This document shows positions 1 through 7,000 of a DNA stretch of 15,828 bases, piece by piece. Numbering within the stretch: the stretch's first letter is position 1; the number at the start of each line of letters is the position of its first letter. The notes under the pieces were generated by a model. It saw only the letters and a program-made list of their open reading frames with translations. It searched no databases and was not told the DNA's origin. The position numbers and the translations under genes were made by a program. Source of the stretch: CAZPUI01 sp964415525 (lineage in GTDB: Bacteria > Acidobacteriota > Holophagae > Holophagales > Holophagaceae); assembly GCA_964415525.1 (NCBI GenBank), contig CAYQAS010000101.1, forward strand, positions 1 through 15,828. Reading direction: 5' to 3'.

Positions 1-910
1 AGACCACCGGCTGAAGCTCCTTGAATCCCTTGAGGGGCTCCTTGGCGGGCTTGGTGTGGGTGCTCAGCATGTGGGTGATGGTGTCGCCCACGTGCACATC
101 TGCCAGCTGTTTGATGCTGGCGACGAGGTAGCCCACTTCGCCAACACTCAGGTCGTCGGCCTTGGTTTCCTTGGGGCTGAAGACGCCGATCTCGTCCACG
201 CGGTGGGTGGAGCCGGAGTGCATGAACTGGATGGTCTGGCCGGCCTTGACCGTGCCGTTCATCACGCGGATCAGGCACACGACGCCGCGGTAGCTGTCGT
301 AGTAGCTGTCGAAGACCAGGGCCTGCAGCGGCGCGGCTGCATCGCCCTTCGGAGGCGGGATGTAGGCGACGATGTTCTCCAGCACCTGCATGCAGTTCTC
401 GCCGGTCTTGGCGGAGATGTTCACGGAGTGGGCCGTGTCGACAAGACCGATGACCTGGTCGATCTCCTCCAGCACGCGCTCGGGTTCGGAGGAGGGCAGG
501 TCGGTCTTGTTGAGGACCGGGAAGACCTCCAGCTCATTTTCGAGCGCGAGATAGGTGTTGGCGAGCGTCTGCGCTTCGACACCCTGTGTCGAATCCACCA
601 CCAGGATCGCGCCTTCGCAGGCGGCGAGGCTGCGGCTCACCTCATAGGTGAAGTCCACGTGACCCGGCGTATCGATGAGGTTCAGCGTGTAGGTTTTGCC
701 GTCCTGGGCCGGGTATTTGAGCGTGACGGCATGGGCCTTGATCGTGATGCCGCGCTCACGCTCGAGGTCCATGTCGTCGAGGAGCTGCTCCTGCATGTCA
801 CGCTTGGCGACGGTCGCGGTGAGCTCCAGCAGACGGTCTGCCAGCGTCGACTTGCCATGGTCGATGTGGGCGATGATGGAGAAGTTTCGGATGAGCTGGG
901 GATCTACCAC
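1..910 (-). CDS. lepA: Elongation factor 4 (LepA), N-terminal half, cut by window edge
   Basis: Ribosome-associated translational GTPase of the LepA/EF4 family, which acts on stalled or mistranslocated ribosomes. The visible 303 residues carry all five G motifs: AHIDHGKS at 14-21, RERGITIK at 51-58, DTPGH at 80-84, NKTD at 134-137 and SAK at 166-168. Domain II follows from about 195 (PLQALVFDSYYDSYRGVV, then the NGTVKAGQ strand). The family is normally about 600 residues, so the C-terminal half, including the LepA-specific domain, lies left of base 1. The start is taken as GTG at 908-910 because GAGG lies 8 bases upstream and the protein then begins a few residues before the conserved RNFSIIAHIDHGKST block. 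No in-frame ATG is nearby, and the ATGs just upstream are in other frames. It is divergent from the metalloprotease gene across only 38 bases. Identification is certain; the exact start is likely but not proven. Confidence 0.97.
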   Translation of the reverse strand, partial: MVDPQLIRNFSIIAHIDHGKSTLADRLLELTATVAKRDMQEQLLDDMDLERERGITIKAHAVTLKYPAQDGKTYTLNLIDTPGHVDFTYEVSRSLAACEGAILVVDSTQGVEAQTLANTYLALENELEVFPVLNKTDLPSSEPERVLEEIDQVIGLVDTAHSVNISAKTGENCMQVLENIVAYIPPPKGDAAAPLQALVFDSYYDSYRGVVCLIRVMNGTVKAGQTIQFMHSGSTHRVDEIGVFSPKETKADDLSVGEVGYLVASIKQLADVHVGDTITHMLSTHTKPAKEPLKGFKELQPVV

Positions 911-931
911 GTAACAAACCTCGAACCGCCC

Positions 932-959
932 ATTGTACCTTTGATTCCATGCATCGTCT
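932..959 (-). promoter_or_regulatory. Candidate lepA promoter
   Basis: On the minus strand TACAAT (937-932) matches the sigma-70 -10 box in 5 of 6 positions. With a 17-base spacer, the -35 position reads GAGACG, which matches only the central GAC. Transcription would start near 925 and leave a short leader carrying the GAGG ribosome site. The -35 box overlaps the start of the divergent metalloprotease gene. Inferred from sequence match only. Confidence 0.4.
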
Positions 960-2415
960 CCTCTGCGTCTGTCTTATGGCCCTGCCGCTGGTCGCGCAGT
1001 CCATCGTCACGGGTCGTGTGACGGATGGCCGGGCACCGCTGGAAGGTGTCCGCATCCATGCGGATCGCCTGATGAAGCCCCTTTCCCCTCGGGGATTGAT
1101 GGCGTCAGGTACGGGGTCGGATGGTGTCTTTAAGCTTTGGCTGGACCGGACGGATACGGCGGTGGTGGTGGAAAAGGAAGGCTATTTCCGCGATGTCGTT
1201 CCCCTCCAGGCCCTCGCGGAGGAGGTTGTCCTGCGCCCGATGCCCCTCTTTCGCCGCGATCGCGTGCTTGTGGTGCGAGTCAACCTCCCGGAGGCTCCGC
1301 TTCAGCGCAGCGAAGAGGCGCTCCGGAACTTGCTTTTCGGTCGACTGCCCGGTCAGAGCAGCGCCACCTCGTACCTCTACGAGATCAGCAAGGGCGCGCT
1401 GCTGCTGGAATCCGGCGCCTTCATGACCCTCGATGTCCCTGTAAAGACAGGGGGAGAGGCGGGGCGGCGCGCCATCACCGAGCATGTGTTGAATGCGCTC
1501 CAGGAAAGGGATCTGAGCGCCTTCGACTGGGTGGACAACCGCACAGGCGCACCCGGTGCGGATGGCAAGCCGGATCACCTCTGGATCGTGGCGCCGGGAC
1601 CGACGAGCGTGGTGACGGGACAGGATGCCCATCTCCCCACCGAGAGCCGTCTCGTGCCACTCCCTGGCGATCCGGATCGGCGCTGGGGCGTGGTCTTCTT
1701 CACCGAGGAGACGCCACTGGGCTTCATTGTTCACGAACTGCTGCACGCCCAGGGGGAGCACCGGGTCGACGACCTCTACGTCCCCAACCGCGCCGATACC
1801 GCGGGGGGCTGGGATCTGATGGACGCCGGCATGTTGCGCGGATGGGATCGCCAACATCCTGAGCAGGGGCCCTGGCACGAGGACATGGCCTACAGCCCGG
1901 CCCACCCCATGGCCTGGACTCGCGCAGAACTCTGGTACCGCCGCAGTTTCCATGAGACGGTGCCGGTGTTGCAGGTGAAGGGTCTGACTTGGGAAGGCTG
2001 GATCGATCCGCTGGAACGGGCCCCCGGAGTTCATCCGCAAGCGGTTCGGGTGGCGGATCTCCGTCGCAAGGGGGCTTTCTGGGAGCTGAGTGTGCGCCGC
2101 CCCCTGGGTTTCGATCGTGGCCGGGTAGGGAACCGGTGGGGCGCGGGTTTTGAGGGGCTGGTGGTGGCGTATGTCGATCCCTCCCGCCTCAGCACCGATG
2201 GGGCCTCGAAGGGCCCGGTGCGGGTGGTGGATGCTCATCCCGGCACGAAGGAACCGGCCAAGCCCCGCTATCCGGGGAAGCGCTGGCAGCTGGATGATGC
2301 GGCCTTTAACGTCGGCCCTCGTGAAATACCGGCCGGGCAGGACGGACCCCTCAGGTGGAGGGTGCTGGAAGCCGATGGAGGGGGCAGGCTGAGGCTCCGA
2401 CTGGCGCTCCGATGA
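949..2415 (+). CDS. Secreted M6-like zinc metalloprotease with N-terminal carboxypeptidase-regulatory-type domain
   Basis: A 488-residue protein. Residues 1-17 look like a Sec signal peptide, with a hydrophobic core (LLCVCLMALPLVA) and likely cleavage after A16 or Q17. Residues about 20-96 resemble a carboxypeptidase regulatory-like beta-sandwich (VTGRVTDGRAPLEGVRI, then SDGVFKLWL and VEKEGYF). The catalytic part has HELLH at 262-266 followed by AQG, then DDLY at 274-277, and a WDLM segment at 288-291. This is the order seen in M6 (immune inhibitor A-type) peptidases, where HExxHxxG is followed by DLYD and GxWDLM. The spacing to DLY is three residues longer than the usual form. Expected location is periplasm or outside the cell. 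The ATG has no clear Shine-Dalgarno sequence; TACCTT lies 7 bases upstream (936-941), the spacing expected of a leaderless transcript. The 3' end overlaps the next gene by ATGA. Substrate is unknown. Confidence 0.8.
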   Translation: MHRLLCVCLMALPLVAQSIVTGRVTDGRAPLEGVRIHADRLMKPLSPRGLMASGTGSDGVFKLWLDRTDTAVVVEKEGYFRDVVPLQALAEEVVLRPMPLFRRDRVLVVRVNLPEAPLQRSEEALRNLLFGRLPGQSSATSYLYEISKGALLLESGAFMTLDVPVKTGGEAGRRAITEHVLNALQERDLSAFDWVDNRTGAPGADGKPDHLWIVAPGPTSVVTGQDAHLPTESRLVPLPGDPDRRWGVVFFTEETPLGFIVHELLHAQGEHRVDDLYVPNRADTAGGWDLMDAGMLRGWDRQHPEQGPWHEDMAYSPAHPMAWTRAELWYRRSFHETVPVLQVKGLTWEGWIDPLERAPGVHPQAVRVADLRRKGAFWELSVRRPLGFDRGRVGNRWGAGFEGLVVAYVDPSRLSTDGASKGPVRVVDAHPGTKEPAKPRYPGKRWQLDDAAFNVGPREIPAGQDGPLRWRVLEADGGGRLRLRLALR

Positions 2416-3047
2416 AGGATCTGATCTATCTCCATGGCTTCGCATCCGGCCCCGAAGGGCACAAGGCGAAGCATCTGCGCACCTGGGCCGCTCTGGAGGG
2501 CGTGGGCTTCCATGCGCCGGACCTGAACCTCCCGACCTTCGAGACCCTGACCATCAGCCACCAGGTGGCCGCCGTGGAGGCGCTTCTCGTCGAGCTTGGC
2601 GAGCCGCCGGTCCTGGTGGGTGCGAGCCTCGGCGGGCTGGTGGCCGCTGCGGTGGCGAGCCGCGGTGCGGCGCTACGCCACCTGGTGCTCCTGGCTCCCG
2701 CTTTTGGATTTGCCCGACGGCGGCTCGTGGGGCCGCGCTGGGGCGGCTATCGCCGTCGCGGCACCATTCCCGTCTTCCATCACGCCCGGGAGGCCTGGAC
2801 GGTGCTCGGGCCGGAGCTCCTGATGGATCTGGACACGTGGCGGGATGACCACGCCTGGCAGCTGGAGGTGCCGATCACCATTATCCACGGCCTTCACGAC
2901 ACCTCGGTACCCATCGCCGAGAGTGAGGCCTTTCGCGAGCGCCATCCCCACGCGGTGCTCCACGCACTCGAGGACGATCACGGCCTGCTGGCGCCCGAGA
3001 CGCTGGCCATGCTGGACGGGGTGCTGGAGTCCCTACTGCAGCGGTGA
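2412..3047 (+). CDS. Small alpha/beta-hydrolase (YqiA/YcfP-like esterase family)
   Basis: A 211-residue single-domain alpha/beta hydrolase without signal peptide, so probably cytoplasmic. It starts with a strand and oxyanion-type loop (LIYLHGFASGP, 4-14). It has the nucleophile elbow GASLGG with Ser72, an acid residue Asp163 in HGLHDTSVP, and a catalytic His190 in DDHGLL. Length and the HGFxSGP opening resemble the YqiA/YcfP (UPF0227) esterases, for which natural substrates are poorly known. The start is ATG at 2412 because it forms an ATGA overlap with the metalloprotease stop, implying translational coupling. An upstream in-frame start at 2355 would only add a tail inside the protease gene. 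Its 3' end overlaps the convergent tetR2 gene by 15 bases. The fold is clear; the substrate is not. Confidence 0.85.
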   Translation: MKDLIYLHGFASGPEGHKAKHLRTWAALEGVGFHAPDLNLPTFETLTISHQVAAVEALLVELGEPPVLVGASLGGLVAAAVASRGAALRHLVLLAPAFGFARRRLVGPRWGGYRRRGTIPVFHHAREAWTVLGPELLMDLDTWRDDHAWQLEVPITIIHGLHDTSVPIAESEAFRERHPHAVLHALEDDHGLLAPETLAMLDGVLESLLQR

Positions 3048-3608
3048 TGCGGGCGGGCGCTTTGCCACAGGGGCAGAGGCACTCCGGTGTGAGAGTGCTT
3101 CCCTGAGCAAATCCTTTACGGCAGCTGCTTCGGCGGGCTTTTGGAGGTCGAGCTGCTGCATGCCCAGGAAGGTGGCGTATTCAAGATGCGCCAGATCTCG
3201 GGCGCGAGCGCGTCCGGCCTCCATGTGGAGGCGAGCCAGGAAATCCACGCGGAGGGCGTCCACGCGAATCACCGCAGCCTTGGCTATGGGGTGATGCCGA
3301 CCCCAAGCGCGGATCGCTTGATCGAGGCTGTGATCCTGAATGGACACCTCCGCTTCAAGGATGGCCGTCTGCTCTTCGGGCTTTCCCTCCGCCTCGGCCG
3401 CGCGGATGGGAGCCTGCGTCATGCTCTCCTCCCAGGCGGCGAGCAGCATTTCGAAGCAGCGGTCAAGCGAGGGGAAGTGGTGGTAGAAGCTGCCTTTTGT
3501 CTTGTTCGCTGCGGCACACAGGCGATCGAGCGTAAGGCTTGAATGCCCCTCCTCCTTTAGGATTCGGAAGCCCGCATCTAACCAGGGCTGCCGTGCAGAG
3601 CCGTTCAC
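3033..3608 (-). CDS. TetR-family transcriptional regulator (tetR2)
   Basis: A 191-residue one-component regulator. The N-terminal 60 residues form a TetR DNA-binding domain: helix 1 around FRILKEEG, then the helix-turn-helix LTLDRLCAAANKTKGSFYHHF (about 25-45), followed by the usual F/L-rich helix 4 (LDRCFEMLLAAW). The rest is the variable all-helical ligand and dimer domain, whose ligand cannot be named. It starts with GTG at 3606-3608, overlapping the stop of the DUF3995 gene as GTGA, so the two are translationally coupled. No strong ribosome site is present, which fits coupling. The perfect inverted repeat at 4031-4066, upstream of the pair, is its most likely operator, making it autoregulatory. 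Its last 15 bases overlap the convergent hydrolase gene. Confidence 0.9.
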   Translation of the reverse strand: MNGSARQPWLDAGFRILKEEGHSSLTLDRLCAAANKTKGSFYHHFPSLDRCFEMLLAAWEESMTQAPIRAAEAEGKPEEQTAILEAEVSIQDHSLDQAIRAWGRHHPIAKAAVIRVDALRVDFLARLHMEAGRARARDLAHLEYATFLGMQQLDLQKPAEAAAVKDLLREALSHRSASAPVAKRPPASPLQ

Positions 3609-4009
3609 CGGGCCAATCCCGTGAGCATCATGCCCAAGGACAAGATGAGGCAGAAGGGGCTGTAGATCCTCTGGTTCCAGTGGGCATAGGGATCTTCCTG
3701 GATGGCCGGACGGAATCGGGCCTCAAAAAAGCCTCCGAGGCCTCTCAGCAGCAGCACCAAGGCCGTGGCCCAGACCGCGCCCTGGGCCAGAAGGGTGGGC
3801 AGGACCTTCGGGATGAGGAGCGCAAAGGCGGGAACAAGTAGGGCGAGGGCCACCAGTGCGCAAGCGGCAGGGCCCGGCATCCGATCCTGCCCGCCCACCA
3901 CCAGGCGGGCGAGTCCTCGGCCGTCCTTCGCGGGCCAGTGTCCACCGAAGGCCCAATGCACATGCAGGGCCGCCAGGAAAATGAAAATAAGGGCGAAAAT
4001 GCGTGGCAT
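3605..4009 (-). CDS. Small membrane protein, DUF3995-type
   Basis: A 134-residue hydrophobic protein with about four membrane segments (roughly 2-20, 48-65, 71-90 and 115-131). The pattern LHVHWAFGG early on, a QDRMPGPAAC loop, and the FFEARFRPAIQEDPYAHWNQRIYSPFCLIL segment match what I recall of the DUF3995 family. Function is unknown in the family. The start is ATG at 4007-4009, with GGGAG 7 bases upstream; an in-frame start at 4048 would run into the palindrome and lacks a ribosome site. It is translated just before tetR2 with a GTGA overlap, and lies 76 bases after the pump-channel gene on the same strand. This suggests it is the target or partner of TetR2 regulation, and perhaps an accessory of the efflux locus. 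Confidence 0.75.
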   Translation of the reverse strand: MPRIFALIFIFLAALHVHWAFGGHWPAKDGRGLARLVVGGQDRMPGPAACALVALALLVPAFALLIPKVLPTLLAQGAVWATALVLLLRGLGGFFEARFRPAIQEDPYAHWNQRIYSPFCLILSLGMMLTGLAR

Positions 4010-4030
4010 CGAGAGGCTCCCAGAAACGGC

Positions 4031-4066
4031 CGCGAGGCACCATACCAATCGGTATGGTGCCTCGCG
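4031..4066 (-). promoter_or_regulatory. Perfect 36-bp inverted repeat, candidate TetR2 operator
   Basis: The arms CGCGAGGCACCATACC (4031-4046) and GGTATGGTGCCTCGCG (4051-4066) are exact reverse complements around AATC. The core ATACC-n4-GGTAT has the form of many TetR-family operators. It lies 21 bases upstream of the DUF3995 start and 19 bases after the pump-channel stop. As RNA it would also make a 16-bp stem, but on the minus strand it is followed by GCCGTTTCTGGG with no real U-tract, so it is at best a weak terminator. The operator role is inferred. Confidence 0.65.
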
Positions 4067-4085
4067 AGAGTGCTGTGTTCCCCGC

Positions 4086-7000
4086 TCAGCGGCCTCCAGT
4101 CAGCTTTTCCAGCTCTGCCAGCGCCAAATCTACACCGAACCGGGCGGCCAGCTGGTCGGCTTCTGCCGCTTGTGCCTGAGCCTGGGCCTCGCGGACCTTG
4201 GCATCGGAGATCAGGCCGACCTTGCCCTGATTGACGGCCAACCGCGCCTTCTCTTGGGCCACGGCGCAGACCTCCTCCGCCACTTCCAGACGCAGACGGG
4301 CGGTCTCGAGCTTGCGCAGGCCCTTGTCCAGATCGATCTCCACGCGGTGCTTCACGCGCCGCAGGTTCTCCTCTGCCTGGCTGACGAGGGCGGCGCGCTG
4401 GCCGATGACGCCCTGGCGCTTGCCCCAGTCGAAGAGGTTCCAGCTGAGGGTGAGCCCCACGGTCATGGACCGGTGGCGCAGGAAGGGGACGCCCTCCTGG
4501 TAGGTGTGCCTGGCGAAGGCGCTCACCTCGGGGATGTAGTCCGCGCGACCCGCCGCGAGTCCGAAGCGGCCTTTCTCTAGTTTTTCCTTGGCGGCCTTGA
4601 GCTCCGCATTGCGAGCCATCGCGGCCTGCAGGAGGTCTTCTCGCTTGGGGGCGGCATCGAGTCGGGGGGGTGCAGCGGTGAGGCTGAGGCTCGCATCCTG
4701 GCCAAGGCCAAGCAGGTCCTTCAGTTCCGCGCGCAGGTCCGAGACGCCATCTTCGGCGCTCATGCGCTTGTGGCGCTGATCGAGGAGCTGCACCTTGGCG
4801 CCCCGGGCGATGACGTCGAGGGCGGCACCCGTGGCGACGGCCTTGCGGGCCTCTTCGGATGCCGCTTCCCCCGCCGCCACACCGGCTTCGGCCGCGTTTC
4901 GCTTCGCCTCGGCGATGAGGATGCCGAAGTAGACCTGACGCGTCTTCAGCGCGATGTCTTCCTCCATCTGCTTCAGTTCGGCTTCCGCGATGCGTTCTTC
5001 CGCCGTGGCCACGCCGACCCCCTGGTGGACCTTCCACAGTTGCGTCAGCGGCTGTCCAAGGGTGACGTTGTGCAACAGGATGTGGGAGTCGCCTTGGCCG
5101 AGGTTCATCTCGCCCGTGGGGAAGGGGCCCAGGCCAGGGATGGTGCCCAGCGCACCCTTGGGGACCTTGACTAACTGCTCGCCGCTGGTCTTGAGCCACA
5201 TGGCATCGGTGCTGAGCTGAGGGAGGTAGTCGGCCCGGGCGGTGCGGCGCTTGGCCTGGGCCTCGGCCAGTCGTGCCCGGGCGATCTTCACGCCAGGACT
5301 CTGGGACTGCGCCTGAGCGATGGCCTGTTCGAGGGTGAGCTTCAAAGGCTCCTGGGCCTGAGCCGGGGCCGCGAGGCCCAGGACCAGGAGCAGGCCGGCC
5401 AGGGGAGCGACAGGGCTTCCGGTCCGGCGAAAGACGAGCACGTAGATCACGGGCACGACGAGCAGCGTGAAGAACATGCTGAAGATGAGGCCCACCGCCA
5501 GCACGCTGGCCAGCGGGCTCCAGAGTTTGGAACCGCTGAGGATCATGGGGGTGACGCCTACGGCGGCGGCCATGGTGGTGAGGAAGATGGGCCGCAGACG
5601 GCGCTCACCGGCCTGGGTGGCGGCTTCCTCCAGGCTGCAGCCCTCCCGCAGCTTCTCCTTGATGTAGTCCACCAGGATGATGGCGTTGCGCACTACGATG
5701 CCGCTGAGGCTGATCATGCCCATGAAGGCGGTGAAGCCGAAGGGGTTGCGGGTCACGACGAGGCCGAAGACGACGCCGAAGAGCGAGAGCGGGATGGAGG
5801 CCATCACCACCAGCGGCTCCCGCAGGTTGCGGAACTGGATCATGAGGATGAGGAAGATGGCCAGGAGCCCGATGGAGAGCGCCACCACCATCTCGGGGAA
5901 GGTCTCCATCTGGTTGGCTTTCTCTCCGCCGACTTCGAAGCGGTAGCCCTCTGGCAACTGGAGTTTCTTCATCTCCTTCTGGGCGGTCTTCAGTAGATCC
6001 GCGGCGTACATTCCGGGCCGTGGGAAGGCGCGGACGGTGAGGGTCGGCACGCCATTGCGGCGCACGATGCGGCTGGTCTGCCAGGCGGCTTCCAGGTCCG
6101 CCACCGCGCGCAGGGGCACGCGGCTCTGGGAGATGGGTGAGCCCACATACGCGCCGCGCACATCCTCGAAGCTCTTTCGGGTGTCCTCATCCGAGCGCAG
6201 CACGAGGTGGATGGCGCGGTCGCCTTCCCAGAACGTGCTCACCGGCGTGCCATCGAAGGCGCCCGCGAGGAGGCGGCTCACGTTGGCGTGGGTGATCCCG
6301 AGGCGGCTGGCGAGCTCGGTGTTCAGGTTCACGTCCACCCGCGGGGCATCGTTGAAGTGATCCGTGTGAACGAACTGGGTGCGCGCATCGGACCGCAGGA
6401 TGTCCTCCACGCGCCGTCCGAGGACTTTGAGCTGGGCCGTGTCCATGCCCGAGATCCGGAGCTCCAGTGGTGCCTCCATCACTGCACCCTGCTGCAGTTC
6501 CTTCACGATCACGATGCCCTCAGGAACCAGCTGGGCGAAACGCTCCCGGAAGGTGGCGACGAGCTTGGGCGTGACCTTGGCGCTCCGGGTGTTCACGATC
6601 AACTGCCCGTAAGCCAGATCCGGCTGCTGGGGGTTCACGTTGTAGTAAAAGCGCGGCGCGCTCTGGCCCACGAAGCTGGCGAAGTGGGCGACATCGCTCT
6701 CGGCGCGGAGTGCGGTTTCGAGCCTCTTCATGACAGCGTCTGTCGCTTCGATGCGACTGCCCTGGGGCATCCACAGATCGATCACGAACTGGTTGCGCTC
6801 GGCGCTGGGGAAGAACTGCTGGGGCACGAAGCGGAAGAGGGCGAGGCCTGCTACCACGGCGCCGACGCCGAGCCCGACCGCCAGAGCCGGTCGGGCCATG
6901 AAGCGGGCGATGGCCTTCTGGTAGGCCGCCTGGAGCAGATCCAGCGCGCTGGTCTTCTTGGCGGCGTGGTCGGGATCCGCATCGTGGTCGTGGAGCCCCT

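Noticed and set aside
56..1021. Plus-strand open frame of 321 codons opposite lepA
   Set aside because: The minus strand encodes LepA with all G motifs; the plus-strand product is an antisense shadow and has no ribosome site.
1105..2445. Minus-strand open frame of 446 codons opposite the metalloprotease
   Set aside because: The plus strand carries the signal peptide and HELLH motif; the opposite frame shows no recognisable domain.
4031..4066. The 36-bp inverted repeat read simply as an intrinsic terminator of the pump-channel gene
   Set aside because: On the minus strand there is no run of T after the stem, unlike the clear terminator at 11069-11101. The operator reading fits the position before DUF3995-tetR2 better.
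3745..5199. Minus-strand open frame of 484 codons in another frame across the channel domain and DUF3995 gene
   Set aside because: Its Arg/Pro/Gly-rich low-complexity translation is typical of a wrong frame, and both real genes are recognised in their own frames.
5340..5450. Frameshift or pseudogene at the RND-TolC junction
   Set aside because: Both domains are in the same frame, complete and without internal stops, and the junction reads as a clean signal-peptide-like segment. A base error removing a stop codon cannot be wholly excluded.
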